A stretch of DNA of 64,000 bases from Sphingobacterium multivorum (GTDB lineage: Bacteria; Bacteroidota; Bacteroidia; Sphingobacteriales; Sphingobacteriaceae): positions 372,001 through 436,000 of the forward strand of contig NZ_CP154261.1 of assembly GCF_039511225.1 (NCBI RefSeq). The letters run 5' to 3'. Below, piece by piece: positions 44,096 to 53,091 of this stretch. The position numbers and the translations under genes were made by a program. Every line of letters starts with the position of its first letter. The stretch's first letter is position 1. Below the pieces are notes generated by a model that did no database searches, had not been told where the DNA came from, and saw nothing but the letters and a program-made list of their open reading frames with translations.

Positions 44096-46393
44096 ATGTT
44101 AACTATCAAAAAACTAACAGGTAGCATTCTTTTTCTATTCGCTATACATGGAGGGATGGCGCAGCAGGCCTCACCAGTTGATTTTGTGAATCCTTTGATC
44201 GGTACCGAATCGAAGTATGAATTGTCTAACGGGAATACCTATCCTGCGATCGCAAGGCCCTGGGGAATGAATTTCTGGACACCGCAGACGGGCAATATGG
44301 GGGACGGCTGGGTATATACTTACACGGCGGATAAAATAAAGGGGTTTAAGCAAACGCATCAGCCAAGTCCCTGGAACAATGATTATGGACAGTTTTCAAT
44401 CATGCCCGTTACAGGTACACCCCGATTTGATCAAGAAAAACGTGCGAGCTGGTTTTCACATAAGGCGGAAATTGCCAAACCTTATTATTATAGCGTTTAT
44501 CTTGCGGATCATGATGTGACAACAGAACTGTCGCCTTCACAACGTGCAGCAATCTTTCAATTCACATTTCCCAAAACCGATAGCGCTTATGTTATTATTG
44601 ATGCTTTTGATAAGGGGTCTTATATTAAAATAATTCCGCAGGAGAATAAGATTGTCGGGTATTCGACAAAAAATAGCGGTGGTGTTCCAGAGAATTTCAA
44701 GAATTATTTTGTCATTACTTTCGATAGACCATTCTCTTACAAAGCTGCCGTTAAAAGCGGTGCGATAAGCACCGATGAATTGGAAATTCAGGATAATCAC
44801 GCCGGAGCAGTTGTGGGTTTTCCTTCCTTGAAGAGAGGCGAGAAAGTCATCGCCCGGATTGCTTCCTCTTTTATTAGTTTTGAACAGGCCGAAATTAATT
44901 TGAAAGAGGTGAATTCGAAGACATTTCAACAGGTTGTTGATGAAGGTAAAGCACAATGGAATGAGGTTCTTGGGCGTGTACAAGTTGAAGACCGCAATAT
45001 GGATAGATTACGTACCTTTTATTCCTGTCTCTACCGCTCAACACTCTTCCCGAGAGATTTTTCTGAAATTGATGGAACAGGCAAACGTATTCACTACAGC
45101 CCCTACAATGGCCAGGTCTTGCCTGGAGAAATGTTTACAGACACAGGATTTTGGGACACATTCCGAAGTTTGTTTCCGCTGCTGAATTTATTGTACCCTT
45201 CAATGAACGATCGTATGCAGGAAGGTTTGGTAAATGCGTATAAAGAGAGTGGCTACCTTCCTGAGTGGGCTTCGCCAGGCCATCGGGCATCGATGATTGG
45301 AAACAATTCCGCATCTATCGTCGCAGATGCACTTATTACCGATAGAAAAGGTTATGATAAAGATCTACTCTGGGAAGCGCTCAAGCATGGAGCCAATAGT
45401 GCGTATCCGAAACATTCTTCGACGGGACGCTTCGGTTATGAATATTACAATAAATTGGGCTATATACCTGCGGATGTAAAAGTGGACCAAAATGTAGCAC
45501 GCTCATTGGAGTATGCTTACAATGACTGGTGTATTTATGAATTTGGTAAGGCACTGGGCAAGCCAGAAGCTGAAACAGCTATTTATGCAACACGTGCGAT
45601 GAACTATAAAAACCTGTTTGATCCAAGTACCAAACTGATGCGTGGCAAAAAAACAGATGGATCATTCGTCTCGAATTTTGATCCAAGCGCTTGGTCGCGG
45701 GAGTATACGGAGGGAAATGCCTGGCATTGGAGTTTCTGTGTATTCCATGATCCCCAAGGTTTAATTAATTTGATGGGGGGCAATAAATCATTTGTTTCGA
45801 TGTTGGATACGGTATTTGTCATTCCGAGCTATGAGGGGATGAAAAGCCGGGGTATGATACACGAAATGCGCGAAATGCAAGTGATGAATATGGGACAATA
45901 TGCACATGGAAATCAACCGATTCAACATATGCCCTATCTATATAACTATGCTGCAGAGCCCTGGAAAGCACAATATTGGGTACGCAAGATAATGGATAAA
46001 CTCTATTTACCTATACCGGATGGCTATTGTGGCGATGAAGATAACGGGCAAACTTCAGCCTGGTATGTCTTTTCTTCATTGGGATTTTATCCAGTTTCAC
46101 CAGGATCTGGCGAATATGTGATTGGCTCTCCTCAATTTGATAGAGTGACACTCCGTCTTGAAAACGGGAAGAAAGTCCTGATCCACGCGAAACAACAGGA
46201 GCCAAATCAGGTATACGTAGATCAGCTGTCTTGGAATGGAAAACCATATGGCAAAAATTATATCCGGTATAAAGATTTAGTGCAGGGTGCCAACCTTGAA
46301 TTTAAAATGAGCGCTAGACCGAATCGAAATAGAGGCACTCAAAAAGAGGATGCTCCATATTCCTTTAGTAACGAAAAAATAAAAGGAAAATAA
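44096..46393 (+). CDS. GH92 exo-alpha-mannosidase, predicted alpha-1,2 specificity
   Basis: 765 aa with a signal peptide (to about Ala22). Close paralogue of the protein at 19749-22097, sharing NGNTYPAIARPWGMN, HQPSPWNNDYG, DTGFWDTFRSLFPL and GNQPIQHMPYLYNY. Putative acid Glu539 is in TEGNAWHWS, bases Asp647/Asp649 are in GDEDNGQTSAWY, and His589-Glu590 (MIHEMREM) match the pair tied to alpha-1,2 cleavage in BT3990. It is a single gene between a likely LacI operator and a strong terminator, so it can respond together with the first GH92. The pair may differ in location or preferred chain. Confidence 0.93.
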   Translation: MLTIKKLTGSILFLFAIHGGMAQQASPVDFVNPLIGTESKYELSNGNTYPAIARPWGMNFWTPQTGNMGDGWVYTYTADKIKGFKQTHQPSPWNNDYGQFSIMPVTGTPRFDQEKRASWFSHKAEIAKPYYYSVYLADHDVTTELSPSQRAAIFQFTFPKTDSAYVIIDAFDKGSYIKIIPQENKIVGYSTKNSGGVPENFKNYFVITFDRPFSYKAAVKSGAISTDELEIQDNHAGAVVGFPSLKRGEKVIARIASSFISFEQAEINLKEVNSKTFQQVVDEGKAQWNEVLGRVQVEDRNMDRLRTFYSCLYRSTLFPRDFSEIDGTGKRIHYSPYNGQVLPGEMFTDTGFWDTFRSLFPLLNLLYPSMNDRMQEGLVNAYKESGYLPEWASPGHRASMIGNNSASIVADALITDRKGYDKDLLWEALKHGANSAYPKHSSTGRFGYEYYNKLGYIPADVKVDQNVARSLEYAYNDWCIYEFGKALGKPEAETAIYATRAMNYKNLFDPSTKLMRGKKTDGSFVSNFDPSAWSREYTEGNAWHWSFCVFHDPQGLINLMGGNKSFVSMLDTVFVIPSYEGMKSRGMIHEMREMQVMNMGQYAHGNQPIQHMPYLYNYAAEPWKAQYWVRKIMDKLYLPIPDGYCGDEDNGQTSAWYVFSSLGFYPVSPGSGEYVIGSPQFDRVTLRLENGKKVLIHAKQQEPNQVYVDQLSWNGKPYGKNYIRYKDLVQGANLEFKMSARPNRNRGTQKEDAPYSFSNEKIKGK

Positions 46394-46512
46394 AGACTGG
46401 ATTCGATACATAATAATGAATTCAATGATGGTACTTTAGTTGTAAGTAATTATATCGACTGTTTAATTGATGGACTTTTAAGTTTGATAACAGAAAGCTT
46501 ACTTCCTTGTTG

Positions 46513-46553
46513 AAAACCATGACAGCTAATTTTAAGGCTGTCATGGTTTTTTT
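46513..46553 (+). terminator. Rho-independent terminator after the third GH92
   Basis: A perfect 14-bp stem (46513-46526 with 46537-46550), a 10-nt loop and a T run continuing to 46553. It closes the mannose-related region about 120 bp after the GH92 stop. Confidence 0.9.
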
Positions 46554-46587
46554 ACATGAATACAATAATGTTGGCTATTTAAAGTCT

Positions 46588-46595
46588 TACCTTTG
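46588..46595 (+). promoter_or_regulatory. Bacteroidota -7 element for the small membrane protein gene
   Basis: TACCTTTG is an exact TAnnTTTG match. A TTG at 46571-46573 is the best -33 candidate but the 14-bp spacing is short. The element overlaps an in-frame GTG at 46595, which supports the ATG at 46613 as the real start. Confidence 0.55.
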
Positions 46596-46612
46596 TGATT
46601 CGAAATTTCGAT

Positions 46613-46975
46613 ATGTTAGGTAAAATATTTCATTTTTTAACACTCTTTGCGTACCTCAATCTGTTGACTTATGAGTCTTTCTCTTCGGCAACGGGGCAGG
46701 TTTTACATGCAGGTGAGACTATTGTGGAGTATTTTTTGGATGACGTATTGGATTTGGAACCTATACATTCTTCCCAGGAAGAAAAAGTACTATTGCAAGA
46801 TGACTATCGTATATTTTCGCTCAATAGTCAAGTCTTATCAATTTTTATTTTTGTTTTTGGGATCGTCTTTACAGCCTTATGTTTTATAAAGGATGACGAA
46901 CATCCTTTTTACCGTTCCAAAACCCTCTGTCTACCGGGGTACTACCGATTCCTATACCGATTTCGACCATTCTAA
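46613..46975 (+). CDS. Small membrane protein of unknown function
   Basis: About 120 aa from the ATG at 46613; a GTG at 46595 is possible but overlaps the -7 promoter element. An N-terminal hydrophobic stretch (IFHFLTLFAYLNLL) is followed by a polar acidic middle (GETIVEYFLDDVLDLEPIHSS) and one clear membrane segment at about 72-92 (VLSIFIFVFGIVFTALCFI), then a basic aromatic tail. I do not recognise the family. It has its own promoter and is followed by 286 bp before the efflux operon, so a functional link to the pump is possible but unproven. Confidence 0.6.
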   Translation: MLGKIFHFLTLFAYLNLLTYESFSSATGQVLHAGETIVEYFLDDVLDLEPIHSSQEEKVLLQDDYRIFSLNSQVLSIFIFVFGIVFTALCFIKDDEHPFYRSKTLCLPGYYRFLYRFRPF

Positions 46976-47052
46976 TTATTCTCCCTTTTCTTTTTCAGTG
47001 GAGCTATTTTTCATTAAAGCTGAGTTTGGCCGTTTTTAGTGCGTCATACAAT

Positions 47053-47070
47053 GGGGGCTATTGGGCCCCC
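47053..47070. other. GC-only hairpin in the gap before the efflux operon
   Basis: GGGGGC and GCCCCC form a 6-bp GC-only stem with loop TATTGG. No T run follows on either strand, so it is not a standard intrinsic terminator. It may stabilise the upstream mRNA or pause transcription. Confidence 0.35.
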
Positions 47071-47186
47071 GCAAACTTGATGAGCTTTCATGGCTCCCTG
47101 CTCACATCATCTCCTCAGCCATTCAAATTTAATGGCTAGCAAGAGAATTTCACATTTTAAATTTTTTATCGTTTATGAAATACCAA

Positions 47187-47199
47187 TGTTTGGCAAACA
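47187..47199. promoter_or_regulatory. Palindrome upstream of the RND efflux operon
   Basis: TGTTTGGCAAACA is a perfect 13-bp palindrome with one central base, 62 bp before the ATG of the membrane fusion protein. It could be an operator for an unlinked regulator; no regulator gene adjoins the pump. Confidence 0.35.
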
Positions 47200-47261
47200 C
47201 CAACGTGGATTAAAAACAACTGGGTATTCCATATGGCCTTTAAAAAAAAGATTATTCCCAT

Positions 47262-48368
47262 ATGAACAAATTACGAATACTGTGCCTTTTGCTTGGTGCG
47301 GTCGGGATGTTGGCCTCATGCCGCTCCACAAATGCTAATGCTGATCAAAAAGAAGAACTCAAAAATATACCCGTCGCCTCTTTGATGGTGATGGACACAA
47401 CTGTTTATCAAGAATATATTGCGGATGTCCAAGCGTTGAAAAACGTCGAGATTCGCTCGAAATTAAATGGTTTTCTGGATAAAATTTATGTCGATGAAGG
47501 TGCTTGGGTAAAGAAAGGACAGATTTTATTTAAATATAATAATGAGGAATATCGTTCGGAATTAGCTAAGGCCAAAGCACAGTATGACAATGCCATTGCC
47601 GAAGCACAAAAGATCAAGCTGGAAATGGAACGGACTCAAAAATTAGTTGACAAGAATATTGTAAGCTCCTCTGAGTATAATTTATTGAAAATTCAGTTAA
47701 AAGCTGCCAATTCGAAAATTGAAGAAGCACGTGCTTTAGTCAATCAGGCGCAAACGAGATTGGATTATACCGTTATACAAGCGCCATTTGACGGACGTAT
47801 AGATCGCATATTGTTGCGAGAAGGCTCCTTATTAACCGAGGGAAGTTTGATTACAACAATTTCCGACCTCAGCAAGGTGAATGTTTATTTTGATATTTCC
47901 GAACGGGAATATCTGGCACTCATGCGTGACAAGCTGAATGGTAAGGAAACGCAAAAGTCAGTTAAATTAATTTTAGCCAATGGCGAACTGTATCCACATG
48001 AGGGAATTGCTCATCTTGTGGAAAGTGAATTTGAAGCCAATACCGGGTCCATTGCACTACGGGTCCAGTTTCCCAACGCCGAACACATCTTAAAACATGG
48101 AGCAACGGGCAAGATTGCCGTGCCTATGGAGACTGGTGAACATACTTTTGTGCACCAGAAATCGGTATTTGAAATTCAGGATAAGACCTATGTGTATATA
48201 TTACAGGCAGATAGTACGGTTAAAATGATGCCTTTTACTGCCGGCCCTCGTGTGGGACACTATTACATTGTCGATGGCGGGTTGGATCCCAATGCCAAAG
48301 TCGTCTATGAGGGAGTACAGGGACTGCGGAGTGGAATGAAGATTAATCCAAAAATGAGGAAACTGTAG
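47262..48368 (+). CDS. RND efflux periplasmic adaptor (membrane fusion protein)
   Basis: 368-aa lipoprotein with Cys20 (GMLASCRSTN). Family order is seen: N-terminal beta-barrel/lipoyl half (EIRSKLNGFLDKIYVDEGAWVKKGQILFKY), an alpha-hairpin (about 105-160, AKAKAQYDNAIAEAQKIKLEMERT), the second lipoyl half (LDYTVIQAPFDGRIDRILLREGSLLTEG) and a C-terminal beta-barrel and membrane-proximal part (KIAVPMETGEHTFVHQKSVFEI). It bridges the inner-membrane pump and outer channel. The gene is 13 bp before the fused pump-channel gene, so they form one operon. The substrate is not evident; HAE-1 type pumps export hydrophobic and amphiphilic drugs. Confidence 0.95.
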   Translation: MNKLRILCLLLGAVGMLASCRSTNANADQKEELKNIPVASLMVMDTTVYQEYIADVQALKNVEIRSKLNGFLDKIYVDEGAWVKKGQILFKYNNEEYRSELAKAKAQYDNAIAEAQKIKLEMERTQKLVDKNIVSSSEYNLLKIQLKAANSKIEEARALVNQAQTRLDYTVIQAPFDGRIDRILLREGSLLTEGSLITTISDLSKVNVYFDISEREYLALMRDKLNGKETQKSVKLILANGELYPHEGIAHLVESEFEANTGSIALRVQFPNAEHILKHGATGKIAVPMETGEHTFVHQKSVFEIQDKTYVYILQADSTVKMMPFTAGPRVGHYYIVDGGLDPNAKVVYEGVQGLRSGMKINPKMRKL

Positions 48369-48381
48369 GGGAGGATAAATT

Positions 48382-51300
48382 ATGTTTGAAACATTTATAA
48401 AACGACCTATATTGTCGTTGGTTATTTCAGTGTTTATCACACTTCTGGGACTGTTGGCCTTATTTACACTGCCCATCACACAATTCCCGGATATTGTCCC
48501 ACCGTCGGTAGTCGTCAATGCCAATTATACCGGAGCTAACGCCGAAGTGAGTACAAATGCCGTTGCTATTCCTTTGGAAAAAGCAATTAACGGTGTCGCC
48601 GGAATGACCTACATGAATTCAGTGTCTACCAACAACGGAAGCACTGTGATTCAGATCTTCTTTGAAGTGGGTACAGACCCCGATATCGCAGCTGTAAATG
48701 TGCAGAATAGGGTCACTACGGTATTGGATGAACTACCCGAAGAAGTTATTAAAGCTGGGGTAACCACCGAAAAGGAGGTTAACTCCATGTTGATGTATCT
48801 GAATGTTTTTACCGATGATGAAACTGCAGATGAAAGATTCATTTACAATTTCGCGGATATCAATATTCTGAAAGAGCTGAAACGTATAGAAGGGGTCGGG
48901 CTTGCGCAGATTATGGGTATGCGCGACTATGCAATGCGGGTTTGGGTTAAACCTGATCGTATGGCAGCCTATAATATTTCTGCAGAGGACGTGGTAGCTG
49001 CATTGCGAAAGCAAAATATCGAGGCCGCGCCAGGACAAACAGGTATCAGTTCGGATAAAATGCGCAACATGCAACAATATGTGTTACGTTATCCGGGTAA
49101 GTTCACTGAAATTGAAGAGTATGCGAATGTCCCCATCCGAGCGACTTCAAATGGTTCCATTATCCGTATAAAAGATGTTGCCGATGTTGAATTTGGCTCA
49201 TTGGATTATGAAATGGTATCCAAGACGGATGGCCGACCATCTGCCTCCATCATGTTGAAGCAATTGCCAGGATCAAATGCACAGGAGGTAATTCAGCGTG
49301 TAAAAGATCGCATGGCCGAATTAAAACAGACCCAGTTCCCTACCGGCATGACTTATACCATGGGTTACGATGTGTCGCGGTTTTTGGATGCCTCGATTTC
49401 CTCGGTGATCAAAACCTTATTGGAGGCCTTCCTCTTGGTTTTTATTGTTGTGTTTATCTTTTTGCAGGACTTTAGGGCAACTGTTATACCGATTTTGGCC
49501 GTACCAGTATGTTTGATTGGAGCCTTATTTTTTATGCAGATGCTAGGTTTTTCCATCAACCTGCTGACCTTGTTTGCATTGGTACTGGCTATAGGTATTG
49601 TGGTGGATAATGGGATTGTAGTCGTCGAGGCTGTATATGCCAAAATGGAAGAGGAACATCTTCAGCCCATGGAAGCCACATTAGAAGCCATGAAAGAAGT
49701 TGGTGGTGCTGTGGTGGCCATTACCTTGGTAATGTCGGCCGTTTTCGTTCCGGTAGCCTTTCTCTCTGGACCGGTTGGCATATTTTATCGCCAATTCTCG
49801 TTGACACTCGCCGCCGCTATCGTTATTTCAGGAATCAACGCCTTGACATTGACCCCGGCGTTGTGTGCACTTTTTCTAAAATCACCACATGACCGTAAAC
49901 CGTCGAATAATTGGCTCGATCGTTTTTTTAAAAAATTCAACGCAGTTTATGATAAAACTGCCTTTGGTTACAAGGGAATTTTGGTAAAGACAAGTGCGCG
50001 ACGTGGATTGACACTTCTCTTACTGGGCGGGTTCTTTGTCGCAACCTGGGGTAGTAGCGCTATTTTGCCCTCAGGTTTTATCCCGACCGAGGATCAGGGG
50101 ATGATTTATGTTGCCGTAACAACACCTCCGGGAGCAACGGTGGACCGTACCGAACGTGTTTTGGATAAAATTGACTCCGTATCGCGGAAACTCGATATTG
50201 TGGAAACCGTTTCCACCCTGTCGGGGTATAGTATTGTAACAGAAGTCTCTGGTGCTTCCTATGGAATGGGCATGATTAACCTAAAGCCTTGGAAGGAACG
50301 TGATCAGACTGTCGAAGATGTCATTAAGGAATTGCGTGAAAAAACCAAAGATTTTGCTGATGCACAGATTGATTTCTTTCCGCCGCCAACAGTGCCGGGC
50401 TTCGGTAATTCATCGGGTTTTGAGTTGCGGCTTTTAGATCGCAGCGGTAATGAGGACCTCAATAAGACCGCCGAAGTGCTGCAGAAGTTTATGGACGATA
50501 TGGAGAAAAGTGAAGTTCTTCAGGATATCAGCTCCAGTTTTGATGTGAACTTCCCACAATATATGCTAAAAGTGGACTACGATATGGCCGCAAAAAAAGG
50601 AATATCGGTAGAAAATGCCATGAATACGCTACAGACCTTGATGGGAAGTCTCTATGCGACCAATTTTATTCGCTATGGACAGATGTATAAAGTTATGGTA
50701 CAAGCTGGCCCCGAATATCGCCAGAGACCAGAAGATGTATTGCGTCTTTATGTGAAAAATGAGACCGGCGAGATGGTACCCTACAATGCGTTTATTTCTA
50801 TGGAAAGGATATATGGACCAGAACAGATTACCCGTTATAATATGTTTAGTTCGGCCATGATTACAGGACAATCTTCCGCAGGCTTTAGTTCTGGACAAGC
50901 GATCGAAGAAGTGGAAAAAATAGCTTCATCTCTTCCCCAGGGTTACAGTATCGAATGGTCTGGAATGACGCGGGAACAAAAAATCTCGGGAAATCAGGCG
51001 CTGTATATTTTCGCGCTTTGTCTTCTCTTTGTTTATCTGTTGTTATGTGCACAGTACGAAAGTTTCTTATTGCCATTACCAGTTTTGCTCTGTCTTCCAG
51101 CGGGGATATTTGGGGCATTTATTTTCTTGAAGGTCTTTGGATTGGAAAACAATATCTATGCGCAGGTGGCATTGGTCATGCTGATTGGTTTGCTGGGCAA
51201 AAATGCGATTCTGATTGTGGAATATGCCAATTTGAAATATAAGCAAGGAATGGATATCGTGACAGCTTCAATTGAAGGCGCTGTTGCCCGGTTACGGCCC

Positions 51301-52929
51301 ATATTAATGACTTCGTTTGCTTTTATTGCAGGTCTGATACCCTTGATGATGGCCAGCGGAGCCGGTGCATTGGGTAATCGAAGTATCGGTACGGCTGCAG
51401 TCGGCGGAATGCTTATCGGAACCATTCTGGGCGTTCTTGTCATCCCAGGATTAGTGATTTTATTTTCGAAAAAGGATAAGAAACAGGGTGTTAAGCAGGC
51501 TTCTCTCGTGATTGCTGTGCTTATTTTATTTGGAAGTTGTTCAGTTCCCAAAAAGGCTCTCCAACCGGAGCAAGTTAACGTACCGGCTTCCTTTTCTAAA
51601 CATCTTTCGCCCGATAGTTTAACGATTGGAAACCGATCCTGGAAAGAAATTTTTAAGGACTCGCGGCTGGTTTCCTTGATTGATTCGGCTTTACAGAACA
51701 ATTTAGATATTCGTCAATCCATCTTGCGCCTGGAATCTGCACAAGCTTATTTCAAACAACGTAAGGCAGCATTAGGGCCAACTGTAGAGGCCGCAGTGGA
51801 GGGCGGGATACGGAAATATGGACATTATACCGAATCGGGCATTGGTAATTACGATTCAAATTTCTCGGAGAACTTGAAAAGTGATGAAAAATTGCCCGAA
51901 CCCTTTATTCCTGACTATTTCATTGGACTCCGCTCATCCTGGGAAATCGATCTTTGGGGAAAGTTAAAGAGTCAAAAACAAGCTGCTTATTTTAGCTTCT
52001 TAGCAGAGCAGGAGGGAAAGCGTCTCTTGGAAACGGAATTAGTCTCTAATATTGCAACAGCCTATTATGAACTCATTGCTTTGGATCAAAAGATAAAGGT
52101 ATATGATCGGAATATTGAATTACATAAAAATGCACTGGAAGTTGTTGAAGTAAAAAAAGATGCTGGTTATGCAACTGAACTTTCTGTCCAACAGTTTAAA
52201 GCGCTTTTGGCCAATTCTAAAGCTGCCAAAGAACAATTGATCCAAGAGATAGCACTTTGGGAACATCATATTAATGGTTTATTAGGCCGTTTTTATCAAC
52301 CTGTTGTAAGAAGTACATATGCTGAAAACGCGGATTTATATCATGCAATGCATTTTGGTACACCCGATGATCTTGTCAACCATCGTCCCGATATCAAGGC
52401 CGCTTATTTGAAAGTGATGGCTTCTTCGAATAATCAGGAAGCATCACGTTTGGCTTTTCTGCCTTCTGTCGCAATAAGTCCATTTATCGGATTACAGAGC
52501 TTTAGCTTTAACAAGTTGTTTAATTTGGATAAATCTATTGCTTATAACTTATTTGGTGGCATTACGCTTCCGATATTTAACCAAAGACAACTGAAAACAC
52601 AGTACGAGATTGCAAAGGCGGACTATGGAATTGCTTTTTTGGATTATGAGAAAACGGTTCTGAACGCTTATAATGAGGTCTCTAATGTGATTATGACGCA
52701 AGAGGCAATAGGCAGACGACGTGGTTTTGTCGATGAACATGTTCAAGCATTAAAGCTTTCTATCGAGGCCGCACAGGAGCTATTTATTGCTGGACGGGTG
52801 ACCTCTTTGGATGTTGTTACAGCACAGAAGGAGTCGCTGGAAGCCCAAATCGGAAAAGTAGAACTGGAGAAAGAAAACACCTTAAATCAGATTCTACTTT
52901 ACAAAGCATTGGGAGGAGGTTGGCAATAG
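48382..52929 (+). CDS. Fused RND efflux pump (AcrB-like) and outer-membrane channel (TolC/OprM-like)
   Basis: 1515 aa in one uninterrupted frame. Residues 1 to about 1030 are an HAE-1 RND transporter: the N-terminus FIKRPILSLVIS, TM4 with Asp409-Asn410 (IGIVVDNGIVVVEA), Lys940 (LLGKNAILIVEYA) and Arg970/972 (ARLRPILMTS) for proton relay, then the final TM segments. A basic stretch KKDKKQGVKQ (1030-1039) is followed by a 10-residue hydrophobic run and Cys1053 (ILFGSCSVPKK), which looks like a lipoprotein signal. Residues about 1055-1515 are an outer-membrane factor: RSWKEIFKDSRL, IDSALQNNLDIRQSILRLESAQA, YFIGLRSSWEIDLWGKLKSQ, LVNHRPDIKAAYLKV, EAAQELFIAGRVTSLDVVTAQ. No internal start is apparent. 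Such fusions occur in some Bacteroidota. Confidence 0.93.
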   Translation: MFETFIKRPILSLVISVFITLLGLLALFTLPITQFPDIVPPSVVVNANYTGANAEVSTNAVAIPLEKAINGVAGMTYMNSVSTNNGSTVIQIFFEVGTDPDIAAVNVQNRVTTVLDELPEEVIKAGVTTEKEVNSMLMYLNVFTDDETADERFIYNFADINILKELKRIEGVGLAQIMGMRDYAMRVWVKPDRMAAYNISAEDVVAALRKQNIEAAPGQTGISSDKMRNMQQYVLRYPGKFTEIEEYANVPIRATSNGSIIRIKDVADVEFGSLDYEMVSKTDGRPSASIMLKQLPGSNAQEVIQRVKDRMAELKQTQFPTGMTYTMGYDVSRFLDASISSVIKTLLEAFLLVFIVVFIFLQDFRATVIPILAVPVCLIGALFFMQMLGFSINLLTLFALVLAIGIVVDNGIVVVEAVYAKMEEEHLQPMEATLEAMKEVGGAVVAITLVMSAVFVPVAFLSGPVGIFYRQFSLTLAAAIVISGINALTLTPALCALFLKSPHDRKPSNNWLDRFFKKFNAVYDKTAFGYKGILVKTSARRGLTLLLLGGFFVATWGSSAILPSGFIPTEDQGMIYVAVTTPPGATVDRTERVLDKIDSVSRKLDIVETVSTLSGYSIVTEVSGASYGMGMINLKPWKERDQTVEDVIKELREKTKDFADAQIDFFPPPTVPGFGNSSGFELRLLDRSGNEDLNKTAEVLQKFMDDMEKSEVLQDISSSFDVNFPQYMLKVDYDMAAKKGISVENAMNTLQTLMGSLYATNFIRYGQMYKVMVQAGPEYRQRPEDVLRLYVKNETGEMVPYNAFISMERIYGPEQITRYNMFSSAMITGQSSAGFSSGQAIEEVEKIASSLPQGYSIEWSGMTREQKISGNQALYIFALCLLFVYLLLCAQYESFLLPLPVLLCLPAGIFGAFIFLKVFGLENNIYAQVALVMLIGLLGKNAILIVEYANLKYKQGMDIVTASIEGAVARLRPILMTSFAFIAGLIPLMMASGAGALGNRSIGTAAVGGMLIGTILGVLVIPGLVILFSKKDKKQGVKQASLVIAVLILFGSCSVPKKALQPEQVNVPASFSKHLSPDSLTIGNRSWKEIFKDSRLVSLIDSALQNNLDIRQSILRLESAQAYFKQRKAALGPTVEAAVEGGIRKYGHYTESGIGNYDSNFSENLKSDEKLPEPFIPDYFIGLRSSWEIDLWGKLKSQKQAAYFSFLAEQEGKRLLETELVSNIATAYYELIALDQKIKVYDRNIELHKNALEVVEVKKDAGYATELSVQQFKALLANSKAAKEQLIQEIALWEHHINGLLGRFYQPVVRSTYAENADLYHAMHFGTPDDLVNHRPDIKAAYLKVMASSNNQEASRLAFLPSVAISPFIGLQSFSFNKLFNLDKSIAYNLFGGITLPIFNQRQLKTQYEIAKADYGIAFLDYEKTVLNAYNEVSNVIMTQEAIGRRRGFVDEHVQALKLSIEAAQELFIAGRVTSLDVVTAQKESLEAQIGKVELEKENTLNQILLYKALGGGWQ

Positions 52930-52967
52930 GGGCCATACATTAAAAAGAAAACTATTTTTCATGCGAT

Positions 52968-52989
52968 AAGAATTAACTTGTTAATTCTT
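52968..52989. repeat. 22-bp near-continuous inverted repeat after the efflux gene
   Basis: Two perfect 10-bp arms (AAGAATTAAC and GTTAATTCTT) are separated by only TT. The loop is too tight for an ideal hairpin, so a protein-binding palindrome is as likely as an RNA structure. A second small hairpin, GACCC/GGGTC, follows at 52991-53006. Confidence 0.5.
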
Positions 52990-53011
52990 GGACCCTCAAC
53001 TGGGTCAGGGG

Positions 53012-53041
53012 AAGAGGCCGTCGTGAGACATCCTCTTTTTT
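53012..53041 (+). terminator. Rho-independent terminator after the efflux operon
   Basis: AAGAGG (53012-53017) pairs with CCTCTT (53032-53037), with an inner GTC-GTGA-GAC hairpin and a T run to 53041. It lies about 85 bp past the efflux stop and before the SusR-like regulator. Confidence 0.75.
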
Positions 53042-53091
53042 GTTGTTATTTTTATGTAGTTTAGTCTACACGATGTTGAACCGAGTTTATT

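Noticed and set aside
44537..44983. 148-codon minus-strand open frame in the third GH92.
   Set aside because: Antisense to a conserved GH92 region and with no supporting features.
49600..49620. Asp-Asn instead of Asp-Asp in TM4 of the RND pump, possibly a broken proton relay.
   Set aside because: DN at this position is common in other RND families, and the first Asp, Lys940 and the TM11 Arg are kept, so the pump is probably functional.
51500..51540. Separate start codon for the outer-membrane channel at GTG codons near the junction.
   Set aside because: A start there would leave the signal without its basic segment, and the frame is continuous with the pump; a fusion is simpler.
51156..51701. 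181-codon minus-strand open frame inside the pump-channel fusion junction.
   Set aside because: It is antisense to conserved pump and channel motifs and shows no domain or signal; a shadow frame.
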